In this document: positions 9,741 through 19,188 of the stretch, one piece after another
How the letters are laid out: each line of letters opens with the position of its first letter
How positions within the stretch are numbered: position 1 is the stretch's first letter
NCBI GenBank assembly: GCA_000431535.1
Contig: HF991826.1
Span: 172,744 to 236,743 of the forward strand
Source: Clostridium sp. CAG:678
GTDB taxonomy: Bacteria; Bacillota; Clostridia; Oscillospirales; Acutalibacteraceae
Direction of reading: 5' to 3'
Length of the DNA stretch: 64,000 bases
The notes under the pieces: generated by a model
Seen by the model: only the letters and a program-made list of their open reading frames with translations
The model's database searches: none
What the model was told of the DNA's origin: nothing
Position numbers and translations under genes: made by a program

Positions 9741-11297
9741 TCAGTTTTTCCATTCTGTGCTTTCATGCGCAACATTATTTCCTTCGTTATCCGCACAAAT
9801 TATCTCTATATGATCCGGAGAGAGTTTTATCAATGATGCGACATAAGTATTCGTTCCGTTTGCGTCCAATCCGCCGTCAACAAGTGTGGGAATGTTTCCC
9901 GATCGGTCAAATTCACAAATATGCTCATGACCGCTGATCAGTATGGAGGCGTTCAAAGAAATCAGTTTACTTAGAGCGGATTCCGACAAATCTTCTTCAA
10001 TGCAGATTTCTCTGGAATGCGAAAAAACAACAGTTCTGTTATCATCATGATTTTGAAGATCTTTAAGCCAATCCACCATTTCCGTACGGTACCGCTTGTA
10101 ATCGACCATACCGCCATATTCAGGATGTGCATCCTCTTTATCCTCACAGCTGTCCAAAACAATGATATCATAAGGGCCGAGCGCAGTGGTAAAATAAAAA
10201 CTATCCATGCCCAAATAATCAGAAAGACGGATCGCCTCTGAACCGCGCGTTTCGTGATTTCCGCGAGTATATATAACGGGTATCGTTCCGCCTGTAAGGC
10301 TGTACCCAAACGCAAGAATATACTCCGCGATATCTCTTTCGCTCATCAGGCCCGGAGCGCAATCGCCCAAAAGCACTACCGCCTGATAGTCTTCCTGCAA
10401 TGCCTTTACGGCTGTTTCCGCTTTCTTATTGAACGTATGCCAATCGGAAACAGACAACAAATTTATATTTTCTCCAAATGCATCATTGAAAGCATAAACA
10501 TCGCTTTCAATCGTTTTTCCCAGTCTGCCGCCATAGCTCAGTTCATCAATCACGCGCGTTGAACCAACTTTATATGTATTTCCTGAAAGATGCTCCTTCG
10601 GAACTTTAACAGTGTGAATAATGCTTTGCCCGTTTTTTCTTCCGTTTTTTTCATCAAATGCCCGAATTTCTTTGCCGTTATAAATGTAATCAACATAGCC
10701 TGTGCCTTTGTCGTTTGTAGAAAACACAACAGAATAAGCACCCTTTCCATCATCAAAGACCACCGGTCCGGAGGTAAAAGAATACGGTGAAACCGGAAAA
10801 AGAGAAGCATATGTTACAAAAACCAAAGCGCAAACAGAAACGACAGAAACCGCTTTTCTTACTTTCGCGTTTTTCAAATTCGGAAATATGAAGATAAAAA
10901 ACGCGCCCGCAACCGCAGCACACCATACAGGAAAGGCTTTTGCAAGTAAGGCTTCCAGAGTGGAAAAGCTCATGCCTCTGTCTACTATAACCGTTACAAA
11001 AGAATATACAATTAAAAAAATTCCGCATAGTTCGCTGAGAAATGCGCCAAACTTCATCCACTTACTGTTAACACAACTTTGGTTTTTCATTTTCATATAC
11101 AGCATTGCAAATAAATATGCCGTGGTGAAGATTGAAAAAATGAAAAAAACAAGTGAGGCGTTTTCAAAGATAACATTATCAACATATACATAACCGTATC
11201 TGACGGAATAACTCAAAAGCAATCCAACAGCGGACAGTACTGTGAAAACGAATATAGACTTTTTACTGAATAACAATGTTTCTATTTTTCCTTTCAT
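9741..11297 (-). CDS. Membrane-anchored calcineurin-like metallophosphoesterase
   Basis: 518 residues. The first roughly 175 form about five hydrophobic helices; the rest is an outward or periplasm-like phosphoesterase domain with SVSDWHTF (DxH), LLGDCAPG (GD), TRGNHETRG (GNHE), FSHSRE and ISGHEH, the ordered metal-binding motifs of the family. An ATG at 11297 fits an AAGGA site eight bases upstream better than the first ATG. It resembles cell-envelope phosphoesterases of Firmicutes; the substrate is unknown. Monocistronic by spacing. Confidence 0.85.
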   Translation of the reverse strand: MKGKIETLLFSKKSIFVFTVLSAVGLLLSYSVRYGYVYVDNVIFENASLVFFIFSIFTTAYLFAMLYMKMKNQSCVNSKWMKFGAFLSELCGIFLIVYSFVTVIVDRGMSFSTLEALLAKAFPVWCAAVAGAFFIFIFPNLKNAKVRKAVSVVSVCALVFVTYASLFPVSPYSFTSGPVVFDDGKGAYSVVFSTNDKGTGYVDYIYNGKEIRAFDEKNGRKNGQSIIHTVKVPKEHLSGNTYKVGSTRVIDELSYGGRLGKTIESDVYAFNDAFGENINLLSVSDWHTFNKKAETAVKALQEDYQAVVLLGDCAPGLMSERDIAEYILAFGYSLTGGTIPVIYTRGNHETRGSEAIRLSDYLGMDSFYFTTALGPYDIIVLDSCEDKEDAHPEYGGMVDYKRYRTEMVDWLKDLQNHDDNRTVVFSHSREICIEEDLSESALSKLISLNASILISGHEHICEFDRSGNIPTLVDGGLDANGTNTYVASLIKLSPDHIEIICADNEGNNVAHESTEWKN

Positions 11298-11606
11298 AAC
11301 ACTCATCCTTTTTCATATATCGAATTTAATATTATTATAAAGTAAAAAAAGAACTGAATCAATAAAAACGCAGTTATTCACCCCATAAAAATGCAGAACA
11401 AAGCCAGAAACAACGCTCACATAACTTAGAATGCGGCGATTTATTTTATTGCCGATCTTATAGACTTGCTTTTCTGTTCTGTAAAACGTGCTGTAACCGC
11501 CCAAAACGAAAAACGGTTAGGGATTAACATTCATTATTGAATACGCTTGCAACAATTCTGTATTGATCAAACACAAACCGTCTTTTAAAATCAATATAAC
11601 CGTTTA
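11298..11606. other. Intergenic stretch without a supported gene
   Basis: AT-rich DNA between the phosphoesterase and the acyltransferase. A 63-codon minus-strand open frame (11313-11504) has no ribosome-binding site and no recognisable motif, so I do not call it a gene. Confidence 0.5.
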
Positions 11607-11636
11607 ATAAAAAAAGAGCAGGTCATTGACCTGCTC
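11607..11636 (-). terminator. Rho-independent terminator after the acyltransferase
   Basis: Minus-strand hairpin GAGCAGGTCA / TGACCTGCTC with a tiny loop, followed by a run of six T then TATT. It lies 33 bases after the stop of the acyltransferase gene. Confidence 0.9.
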
Positions 11637-11668
11637 GCTGTATATCGAAAGCAAAGGGTTAAATCGCT

Positions 11669-12394
11669 TTATTGCTGGTCTTCACACCATTTTATAAACG
11701 CGTCATAGGATTCAAACCGGGGTTTTGAACGCATAAATTCATGTAAAGAAACATTATAATTATTCATCAGTTCCAGTCTGTACTTATATTTCTTCACACC
11801 GGCATTATTTCTTGGTGTAAACAGCCAAAAAAATTCATCAAGAAGATTCTCTTCAGGCATTCTGTTATACACTTTAAAATATTGAAGCACTAAATCTTTG
11901 GCTTCTTGAAGCTGCAAATCCTGCCTTTTTTTATAATAGTCCTCCAGTGAACAAATGACTTTTGCAGGATTACCGGCAATAACACTATTGGATGGAAAAC
12001 TGCCGCCGGAAACCACGCTGCCAGCGCCTACAATAACATTATCTCCTATCGTGGTACCTTTTAAAATAATTGCGCCGACCCCGATAAAACAATTGTTCCC
12101 GATTGACACTTTTCCGCAGCTGCCGGTAACAGCACCATAATACGCCTTCGCTGTGGAATAAGAATAATCATGCGTCAAAATCTTAACATCCCGTGCAATC
12201 TGTACATTTTTTCCGATTTCAATCATCCATGGGCGTGTAAGGTCAAGCAAAACAAAAGCAGGATTTGAAAAGATTACCGTTCCTTCACCTATTTTCATTC
12301 CTTGTTCTCTTAGATATTGGATCCATTTTTCTGAAGAGGTTCTGCAATATAATTTGTGCAATCGGTTCCGTGCATTTTTTAACTTTTCAAACAT
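11669..12394 (-). CDS. Hexapeptide-repeat acyltransferase (LacA/WcaF-like)
   Basis: Left-handed beta-helix acyltransferase, 241 residues. The repeats are clear: FSNPAFVLLDL, IEIGKNVQIARDVKI, then VSIGNNCFIGVGAIILKGTTIG and NVIVGAGSVVSGGSFPSNSVIAGNPAKVI, the usual C-terminal hexapeptide signature. Such enzymes O-acetylate sugars in capsule or wall polymers. The start at 12394 has GAGG upstream; the open frame runs on to 12475 but that extension is hydrophobic and unlike the family. It is the last host gene before the integrated element. Confidence 0.85.
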   Translation of the reverse strand: MFEKLKNARNRLHKLYCRTSSEKWIQYLREQGMKIGEGTVIFSNPAFVLLDLTRPWMIEIGKNVQIARDVKILTHDYSYSTAKAYYGAVTGSCGKVSIGNNCFIGVGAIILKGTTIGDNVIVGAGSVVSGGSFPSNSVIAGNPAKVICSLEDYYKKRQDLQLQEAKDLVLQYFKVYNRMPEENLLDEFFWLFTPRNNAGVKKYKYRLELMNNYNVSLHEFMRSKPRFESYDAFIKWCEDQQ

Positions 12395-12547
12395 TTTAAT
12401 CCTCTGAAACAGGTAATAAATCAAATTAAATAAATAAACAGCAAAGACTGCAAAAGCAATCCTTGCTGTTCTCAATAATTTTAGCCGTTGATCTGCTTTG
12501 CGAAGATTACATAAATATTAGGCTATACCTAACTTTATATAAACTTG

Positions 12548-12628
12548 TACGCAAAAATGTACGCAAATTTATCTGATTACAAAATCATTTAAGGAATAAA
12601 ACATACGCAAATTTGCAAGTACGCAAAA
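12548..12628. repeat. Four direct copies of TACGCAAA next to the integrase: probable arm-type att sites
   Basis: TACGCAAA occurs at 12548, 12560, 12604 and 12620, all in the same direction, within 81 bases of the integrase stop codon. Lambda- and Tn916-type integrases bind short direct repeats of this sort at the ends of their element. The core crossover should lie just left of here, about 12480-12545. A further TACGCAAAA occurs at 63.71 kb. Confidence 0.6.
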
Positions 12629-13825
12629 TCAATTAAGGAATGTATCAATTTTTGCTATTTCTCTTTTGCGTAGATCCTCTAATATATGTGTATACGAGAG
12701 AGTAGTTGAATAATTTGCATGACCCATTATATTCTGAACAAAAACGGAATCAAGTCCCTTTTCAAAACATCTTGTTGCAAATGTATGTCGAAATGCATGT
12801 GGATGCAAATGTTTAAATTCTATTGGCTCCCTACCCTCTTTTTGAGCTATTGCAGTCTCTTTTAAATTTATATCGTTTACGATTTTATTTATATCATTAC
12901 TTAATACATATCTCGTTACTGGAGAACCGTATAAACTTGTCCATACTAAATCTCCAAGTTCAGGGGATGCCCGCCATCGACTACCGAGTCTTTCCTTACA
13001 AGATTCCTGTTTCTTTTTCCATGCTATCAGACATTCTTCCGTTTCTGGGAAAAACGGGATTTTTCGATAAGAATTTTGGGTCTTTGGGGTAGTTAATTCT
13101 TCTGTTTTCTTACCATTATAATATGCTGTTTGTAGAGACCGTCTGATATTGATTACTTTATTGGTAAAATCAATATCTCCCCATTGTAGACCAGAAAATT
13201 CTCCGATTCGCATACCCGTCAAAAGAAGAAACTGATATGCCTCATAATAATATCTATTCTGAGCCTCTTGTAAAAAAATCTTTTGCTCGGAGACCGTCAT
13301 TACTCTGCGCTCGTTTATAATATTAGTTTCTTTTATCTTAATACCAATAGCGGGATTAACTAAAATTATTTGATTAGCTACTGCTGCATCAAGGCATTCC
13401 CTAACTATTCCCAACGCTTCCTTAATAGTTCTATCAACATAACCCTTATCTGTGAGTTCAAATGTGGCTTGTTGCAAATTAATTTGAGAAATATATTTTA
13501 ATTCTTTATCAAACAATAATTTCCCATAAGTGTTTTTTATTCTTCTATTATAGGTTCTCTTGCTCACATCAGATTTAAGTTGGGGTGATTTGCATTTTTC
13601 AAACCATTCCGTATACCATTCCCCAAATTTTATTTTTGGACGAATATTCTTTTCATCACGCAACAGTCTGCTTTTTTCTATTTCAAATGCCTTTTTTAAT
13701 TTCGATAAATTCATATCATATAAATCTATCTTTTTGCCACTGACCATGGCTCTTGCTTCATATAAACCACCTTTCCGTTGACTAAAACCTTTACCGAGTT
13801 CTTTACCCTGTAAATCTTTTCCCAT
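12629..13825 (-). CDS. int: Tyrosine recombinase (integrase) of the element
   Basis: 398-residue site-specific recombinase that inserts and, with an excisionase, excises the element. The N-terminal region (KGFSQRKGGLYEAR) resembles the arm-binding domain of Tn916-like integrases, followed by a core-binding SAM-like domain. The catalytic set is visible: Arg in LLTGMRIGEFSGLQW, HPHAFRHTFATR (His-x-x-Arg), MGHANYSTTLSYTHI (His and Tyr nucleophile). It lies at the left end of the element beside putative arm sites and just downstream of an excisionase, which together mark the boundary. Confidence 0.95.
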   Translation of the reverse strand: MGKDLQGKELGKGFSQRKGGLYEARAMVSGKKIDLYDMNLSKLKKAFEIEKSRLLRDEKNIRPKIKFGEWYTEWFEKCKSPQLKSDVSKRTYNRRIKNTYGKLLFDKELKYISQINLQQATFELTDKGYVDRTIKEALGIVRECLDAAVANQIILVNPAIGIKIKETNIINERRVMTVSEQKIFLQEAQNRYYYEAYQFLLLTGMRIGEFSGLQWGDIDFTNKVINIRRSLQTAYYNGKKTEELTTPKTQNSYRKIPFFPETEECLIAWKKKQESCKERLGSRWRASPELGDLVWTSLYGSPVTRYVLSNDINKIVNDINLKETAIAQKEGREPIEFKHLHPHAFRHTFATRCFEKGLDSVFVQNIMGHANYSTTLSYTHILEDLRKREIAKIDTFLN

Positions 13826-13909
13826 ATAATCAATACCTTTCCATACTGACTACAATATAGATTTACACATATATACTATACTATTCCTTGCAAAAAGTCA
13901 AACTGACAT

Positions 13910-14098
13910 TCATATCTTAATATTGTATTTTGCACATCTATCTAAATATTCGTCAAACAATTTTTTGTTGACATACAGCCTATTCCCTAGGGTTACTGTG
14001 AATGTGCTTGTAGGCCGTTTTAAAATTTCTCTTACTTTTGTTTTTCCCCATCCAGTATACACACACACTTCTTTTAGACTCATTAATACTTTTTCCAT
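13910..14098 (-). CDS. xis: Excisionase / MerR-type helix-turn-helix protein
   Basis: 62-residue winged-helix protein: MSLKEVCVYTGWGKTKVREIL is the HTH, then RLYVNKKLFDEYL, as in Tn916-type Xis proteins. It lies 84 bases upstream of the integrase in the same direction, the usual order. It probably bends DNA at the att sites and directs excision. GGGAG precedes the ATG. Confidence 0.8.
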   Translation of the reverse strand: MEKVLMSLKEVCVYTGWGKTKVREILKRPTSTFTVTLGNRLYVNKKLFDEYLDRCAKYNIKI

Positions 14099-14113
14099 TA
14101 GTTCACTCCCTTA

Positions 14114-14152
14114 ACAGGAATCAGATTTACGAAACTGATTCCTGTTTTTTTT
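14114..14152 (+). terminator. Plus-strand terminator between xis and the next gene
   Basis: CAGGAATCAG pairs with CTGATTCCTG across a short loop, followed by eight T on the plus strand. No plus-strand gene lies to its left, so it may block antisense transcription entering from the host side. The U-run is on the plus strand only. Confidence 0.7.
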
Positions 14153-14230
14153 ATTTACGATTCTATATAACCTCTATATATTTAAAACATTTATATATAT
14201 TAATAATATCAAAACTTATAATAAACGCTT

Positions 14231-14566
14231 TTAATCACTTCGCTTATGTACCTTGAAAGGTTGATCACGACCACCATAACATATCTCCTGATAAAGTTTA
14301 TTATATCTATCTTCTGCGGTTTTACAGTTATCTTGCCAAAATTCAATCTCATTTTGAAGGTCTCGAATTATGTTCGTGTAATATTCTGTCGGGGTTCCGT
14401 CATCACAGATCTTGCGTGTACTGCCACGCATATTCTTCTGTTCTCTGAGTGGTAACACACCAAAAATATAAGTTATAAATGCACCGATCGCCATGCAGAT
14501 AGCCACAATACATGCCACAGCCCCGAGTTGAAGCTCTGGGTTTTCTGCTAATTTTTCAAAAAACAA
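14231..14566 (-). CDS. Small membrane protein with coiled tail
   Basis: 111 residues with one transmembrane helix (about 16-38) and a charged, partly helical C-terminal half. The start is a TTG at 14566 with AGGAGG seven bases upstream. Size and layout resemble holin-like or membrane-tether proteins of phages, but no signature is present, so function is open. Confidence 0.6.
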   Translation of the reverse strand: MFFEKLAENPELQLGAVACIVAICMAIGAFITYIFGVLPLREQKNMRGSTRKICDDGTPTEYYTNIIRDLQNEIEFWQDNCKTAEDRYNKLYQEICYGGRDQPFKVHKRSD

Positions 14567-14622
14567 ATGAATACCTCCTAACTAAAATTCGCATCATCGT
14601 TATATTATTCGATGGCCATAGT

Positions 14623-15246
14623 TTAACAAGAAATCAAAATAATTCTTGTTGGATACTGAACATCGTCCATCATAAAATTTTGCTCTTTAAACGAGTTTAA
14701 TTCTTTAACCACATTTCTGTAAACTTGCTTAAAAACTCTATTATATCCGAACGAATCATCCCACTCATAATACTGGTACTGTTTCTTCTCCTCATCTGTC
14801 ATCTGCTGATATTCATCGTGATCTACTGGATAGAGATCATCAATATCGTCGTTTTCCCATTCAAAAATCTGATCTTTGTGAATTACTCCATGTCGGTCGA
14901 ACTTATTGACATCCACATACTTTTCAAAATCCGAGAACGCAACCGCAATTGGTGAATACCAGTTTTCTCCTTTTTCCTCTGCTTTGACTGAACTCTTCCA
15001 AGATTCTTTAACTGCATCAGAACAATCTGCGAATTTTATTGTTTGCCCGATTTGCTCTAATTTGTCGTATGCCTCATGGAAATAAGATCGAGAACCGTTA
15101 TAATATGTTTCACCGAGTTTATATGTGTATCGATCTAAATATTTATTGTTCTGACTATCCCATTTAAACGACGGTACTAAAGCGTTTACTGCTACCCACC
15201 TGCCATTAATTTGTATTTCTGTATAGATAAAATAACTTGTAGACAT
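14623..15246 (-). CDS. Unrecognised phage protein, 207 residues
   Basis: Soluble, acidic and aromatic-rich protein with no motif I recognise. It contains a strongly acidic stretch around WENDDIDDLYPVDHDEY. It lies in the same leftward run as the nucleotide-metabolism genes, 28 bases after the methyltransferase. Confidence 0.6.
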   Translation of the reverse strand: MSTSYFIYTEIQINGRWVAVNALVPSFKWDSQNNKYLDRYTYKLGETYYNGSRSYFHEAYDKLEQIGQTIKFADCSDAVKESWKSSVKAEEKGENWYSPIAVAFSDFEKYVDVNKFDRHGVIHKDQIFEWENDDIDDLYPVDHDEYQQMTDEEKKQYQYYEWDDSFGYNRVFKQVYRNVVKELNSFKEQNFMMDDVQYPTRIILISC

Positions 15247-15274
15247 TTACTACCTCCTAAGTTTGAATCTTGTC

Positions 15275-15991
15275 TTATACATACTTGACCGTTCGATTTG
15301 ATTTTTGAAACACCCAAAAATATGAATGGAATTTTCTTGCGTTTTTTTGATTCTTAACTTGCCAATCCGCAACTATTCTTTGTTTGGATAACAAAATAAA
15401 TAAATCTTTTGGATAAAATCCTATCTTAACAGCCTCATTCATAATAAAACAATGGGACATATATTGTTTATTTGAACTAACTTTATCTTGACATTTGAAA
15501 ATTAAAATCCCATTAGGTCTCAGTATTCTGTATGCTTCTTTCATGCTATCGATATAAAATTGATGTAGGAGTGATTCGCTTGGATAAACGCCGAATCTTT
15601 TATTTATTCTATTGCTATTATCATCTATCTCAAGAGATTTTCCTGTTGTTGCTAAAAACGGCGGATCAAACATCTCTACATCTACACTACCGTTTTCCAA
15701 AGGGATATGTCTGCTATCAGCATATTTTACATCTTCACAAACAGGATTTATGTCAAATTTATATGTAGGCTCGTCTATTCCAGTATTCTTATAAAATATT
15801 CCTTTACTGTATGTTGGGTCTATATCAATATGACCGCTTGTAGAATGAAGTGTTAAGATATTTTTTATTATCTCTGACTGATCATACGATACACTTTTAA
15901 TCAAACTAAAATTAGTCTCCAGTATTATCCGTGCTTCCAAAACCACCGATTCTATCGCCTTGTTCTTGCTTGTCATCTTTTTGAATACCAT
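15275..15991 (-). CDS. DNA methyltransferase, DPPF class
   Basis: SAM-dependent amino-methyltransferase. It has VEMFDPPFLATTG (catalytic DPPF), upstream DSRHIPLENGSVD (acidic SAM-binding loop) and the conserved tail AYRILRPNGILIFKCQD. This is the permuted order seen in N4-cytosine or N6-adenine enzymes. The start is uncertain: ATG at 15991 has AAGGA about 11 bases upstream, 15976 is an alternative, and either overlaps the dUTPase gene by 65-80 bases. It probably protects phage DNA from restriction. Confidence 0.75.
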   Translation of the reverse strand: MVFKKMTSKNKAIESVVLEARIILETNFSLIKSVSYDQSEIIKNILTLHSTSGHIDIDPTYSKGIFYKNTGIDEPTYKFDINPVCEDVKYADSRHIPLENGSVDVEMFDPPFLATTGKSLEIDDNSNRINKRFGVYPSESLLHQFYIDSMKEAYRILRPNGILIFKCQDKVSSNKQYMSHCFIMNEAVKIGFYPKDLFILLSKQRIVADWQVKNQKNARKFHSYFWVFQKSNRTVKYV

Positions 15992-16388
15992 ACGGTAGAA
16001 ATATTCCTTGACAAAAGGCAGTACCTTTATTAACACTAAAGGTTTTTTGTGTGGTGATATCCTTATTAACTATCTTAACAAAGATCTCGCCTTCGTTATT
16101 TGGATTATTATAATAGTCGCTATCAATCACCCCAAAGGTGTTAGCAATTTCTATACCATATTTAAATCCCTGCCCACTTCTCGGCACAATCGCTAAAAAC
16201 CATCCGTTATCGATCCGAACCTTTATTCCAGTTGGTATTATTACTGATGATCCGTAAGGTACAGAAAAGTCAAATGGTGCTATAAAATCATATCCCGCAC
16301 TACCTTTTGTACCTCTTTTGGGTATAGTAATGTCTTTTTGAGATATTTCACTCATACTACATTTTTCAAACTGTGCAACTCTATTCAA
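15912..16388 (-). CDS. dut: dUTP diphosphatase (dUTPase)
   Basis: Trimeric enzyme that hydrolyses dUTP to dUMP and keeps uracil out of DNA. All five family motifs are present in order: AGYDF, PRSGQG, GVIDSDYY with NEGEI, GTAFCQGIFLPYG, and RIGGFGSTD. The length of 158 residues is normal. It directly follows nrdD in the nucleotide block. Confidence 0.95.
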   Translation of the reverse strand: MNRVAQFEKCSMSEISQKDITIPKRGTKGSAGYDFIAPFDFSVPYGSSVIIPTGIKVRIDNGWFLAIVPRSGQGFKYGIEIANTFGVIDSDYYNNPNNEGEIFVKIVNKDITTQKTFSVNKGTAFCQGIFLPYGIQKDDKQEQGDRIGGFGSTDNTGD

Positions 16389-16412
16389 TTATCATTCTCC
16401 TTTCGGAGGGTA

Positions 16413-18638
16413 TTACAGATGTAATACCCTCTCTTTAATTTCTTGAGTTCTGCCTTGATTCCAAAACTGTGTGCCTATGTATCCACATGTACGTCTTGCA
16501 ACATTCATCTTGTTTTGATCTTCATTGCCGCAGTTTGGACATCTCCAAACAAGTTTATCATTATCGTCTTCTATAATTTCGATTTCTCCGTCATAGCCAC
16601 ATACTTGACAATAATCACTCTTTGTGTTAAGTTCCGCATACATAATATGGTCATATATGTACTGTATGACTGAAAGTACTGCTGGAATGTTGTTCTGCAT
16701 ATTGGGAACCTCAACATAGCTGATTGCACCCCCGGGAGAAAGATTCTGGAATTCACTCTCAAGGCTAAGCTTTGTAAATGCATCGATTGGTTCTCTAACA
16801 TTTACATGGTAACTATTCGTTATGTAATTATGGTCTGTCACATCCTCTATAATTCCAAACCGTTTTTGCAAACACTTTGCAAACTTATAGGTCGTTGATT
16901 CTATAGGAGTCCCGTAAACAGAATAATCTATGTTTTCTTCCGTCTTCCATTTGCTACACGCATCATTTAGATGTTGCATTACTTGTAACGCGAACTCTTT
17001 ACCCTCGGCATTATCAGTATGGGATTTTCCTGTCATGTATTTAGTACATTCATACAAACCCGCATATCCAAGCGAAATAGTGGAGTAGCCATTATATAAT
17101 AATTTATCGATAGTTTCGCCTTTCTTAAGGCGAGCAATCGCCCCATACTGCCAAAGAATCGGTGCTACATCACTTGGTGTTCCAAGAAGTCGTTCGTGCC
17201 TACATCTTAATGCCCTGTGACAAAGAGCCAATCTTTCATCAAATATCTTCCAGAACTTTTTAAAATCGCGTTTTGATGAGCAGGCAATATCAACAAGGTT
17301 AATGGTAACAACGCCTTGATTGAACCTCCCGTAATATTTATGTTCGTCTTTTTCATAATTCTGTGCGTTGGCTATATTTCCTATTCCTACATCAGTAAAT
17401 CTGTCTGGCGTAAGAAATGAACGGCAGCCCATACAAGTGTACACATCGCCTTTTTCACGCAACATAATTTTTTCGCTTATATAATCAGGAACCATTCTTT
17501 TTGCAGTACATCTGGCGGCAAGTTCCGTTAGATAGTAATAAGGCGTGTTTTCTTGTATATTATCCTCTTCGAGAACATATATAAGTTTAGGGAAGGCTGG
17601 AGTTATCCATACACCCTTTTCGTTTTTGACACCTTGCATCCTTTGCCGAATTACCTCTTCTATTATCATAGCGAGATCGGCTTTTTCTTTTTCATCCTTT
17701 GCTTCGTTCAAATACATGAATATCGTCAAGAACGGTGCTTGACCATTTGTTGTAAGTAAGGTAACTACTTGATATTGAATTGTTTGTATTCCCTTTCTAA
17801 TTTCTTTCTTAAGGCGCTTTTCGACAATTTCAGCCTTTCGTTCCTCGCTTACATCCATATCGTGCAATTCATCTTCCACTTCTTTGCGAATGTTTTGTCT
17901 GCTTATATCCACAAATGGTGCAAGATGAGTAAGAGTTATACTTTGCCCGCCGTATTGGTTGGACGATACCTGCGCAATGATTTGTGTGGTAATTGTACAT
18001 GCCGTGGAAAAACTGTGCGGCTTTTCAATAAGTGTATCACTGATGCAAGTACCGTTTTGTAGCATATCATCGAGATTACTCAGACAACAGTTATACATGT
18101 GTTGTGCAAAATAATCCGCATCGTGAAAATGTATGATACCTTTATTATGTGCATCAACAATGTCTGGTGGAAGTAGATACCTATATGTAATGTCTTTTGA
18201 CACCTCTCCAGCCATATAATCCCGTTGAACACTATTGATTGTTGGGTTTTTATTTGAATTTTCTTGTTTGATTTCCTCGTTGTTATGCTCTATTAGGGTT
18301 AGGATGGCGGCATCAGTTGTATTGGCCTGTCTAAGATGTTCTTTGTCTCTACGATATTTTATATAAGCCTTTGCGACCTCAAAATACCCGCCCCTCATCA
18401 GTTCCGTTTCAACATCATCTTGTATGTCTTCAACATTTGCAGCGTGAGCCCTTTTTCTATAGCGCTGATATAATCTTTCAGCAATAGTATTTATGGTATC
18501 ACTTGGAACTATATACTTCTCATTTTCGTATCCAACTTGTTTGGATGCTTTCGAAATAGCGTTTATAATTCGATTTCTATCAAATTTAACTTCTCTTCCA
18601 TCTCTTTTAATAACATTCAATAGTTTATCACCCCTCAT
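16413..18638 (-). CDS. nrdD: Anaerobic ribonucleoside-triphosphate reductase (class III)
   Basis: Reduces ribonucleoside triphosphates to deoxy forms with a glycyl radical, in anaerobes. The N-terminal ATP-cone (VIKRDGREVKFDRNRI) gives allosteric control. The C-terminus has two zinc-binding CxxC pairs (CQVCGYDG, CPNCG) and the glycyl-radical loop RRTCGYIGTQ. 741 residues is typical. The activating enzyme NrdG is not in this window. A TTG at 18620 with GGGG upstream is an alternative start. It overlaps the deoxyribonucleotidase by 11 bases. Confidence 0.95.
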   Translation of the reverse strand: MRGDKLLNVIKRDGREVKFDRNRIINAISKASKQVGYENEKYIVPSDTINTIAERLYQRYRKRAHAANVEDIQDDVETELMRGGYFEVAKAYIKYRRDKEHLRQANTTDAAILTLIEHNNEEIKQENSNKNPTINSVQRDYMAGEVSKDITYRYLLPPDIVDAHNKGIIHFHDADYFAQHMYNCCLSNLDDMLQNGTCISDTLIEKPHSFSTACTITTQIIAQVSSNQYGGQSITLTHLAPFVDISRQNIRKEVEDELHDMDVSEERKAEIVEKRLKKEIRKGIQTIQYQVVTLLTTNGQAPFLTIFMYLNEAKDEKEKADLAMIIEEVIRQRMQGVKNEKGVWITPAFPKLIYVLEEDNIQENTPYYYLTELAARCTAKRMVPDYISEKIMLREKGDVYTCMGCRSFLTPDRFTDVGIGNIANAQNYEKDEHKYYGRFNQGVVTINLVDIACSSKRDFKKFWKIFDERLALCHRALRCRHERLLGTPSDVAPILWQYGAIARLKKGETIDKLLYNGYSTISLGYAGLYECTKYMTGKSHTDNAEGKEFALQVMQHLNDACSKWKTEENIDYSVYGTPIESTTYKFAKCLQKRFGIIEDVTDHNYITNSYHVNVREPIDAFTKLSLESEFQNLSPGGAISYVEVPNMQNNIPAVLSVIQYIYDHIMYAELNTKSDYCQVCGYDGEIEIIEDDNDKLVWRCPNCGNEDQNKMNVARRTCGYIGTQFWNQGRTQEIKERVLHL

Positions 18639-19188
18639 CCGTAATTTTTTTTACTGCTTCATAAATTTCGTTCCAGTTATGAACTCTAACAAAGCCCTTT
18701 GCTTTCTCATCGTAACTTCTATTATACGGCATGTCCATCAAGATGCCTTTATACTCGCCACCCTCTAAGTTGTGAGGTGCATCATCTATTAACACATCAC
18801 CTCTAACCATTTGTTTTCTGGATGTGACTATGACATCTTCAAATGGTATAAATGGAAAATATTTATCTAAAAAATTGAACTTATAAAGCACCGTCTGTGG
18901 ATGAGATGCTGTTACAAGAATTATCTTATGTCCTTCATTGATTAGCCTTTTTATCATATCTTGAGATCCGGGCATTACCTCTAAATGATCCCAAGTTTGT
19001 TTTTTATGTAGAGGAGAAAAGACTTGACTTTTTGATAATCCCGGGAAGAATTTTGTAATATCCCAATCCGTAATATCTTCCGTTTTTACATCAGTGCCAT
19101 ATTTTTTGTTTAACCCCTGTACCCAAACCGTATTTAAGTTTTCGAGTACATTATCGACATCTACTAAAATCGTTAAATTACCAGCCAT
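18628..19188 (-). CDS. 5'(3')-deoxyribonucleotidase-like HAD phosphatase
   Basis: HAD-fold phosphatase that dephosphorylates deoxynucleoside monophosphates. It has LVDVDNVLENL (DxD nucleophile motif), ILVTASHP (motif II Thr/Ser), and VLIDDAPHNLEGG (motif IV). 186 residues matches the NT5C family found in phages. It overlaps both the kinase upstream and nrdD downstream, so the three genes are translationally linked. Confidence 0.85.
   Translation of the reverse strand: MAGNLTILVDVDNVLENLNTVWVQGLNKKYGTDVKTEDITDWDITKFFPGLSKSQVFSPLHKKQTWDHLEVMPGSQDMIKRLINEGHKIILVTASHPQTVLYKFNFLDKYFPFIPFEDVIVTSRKQMVRGDVLIDDAPHNLEGGEYKGILMDMPYNRSYDEKAKGFVRVHNWNEIYEAVKKITDEG

Noticed and set aside
11313-11504. 63-codon minus-strand open frame
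   Set aside because: No ribosome-binding site, no motif, and it starts next to the phosphoesterase promoter region.
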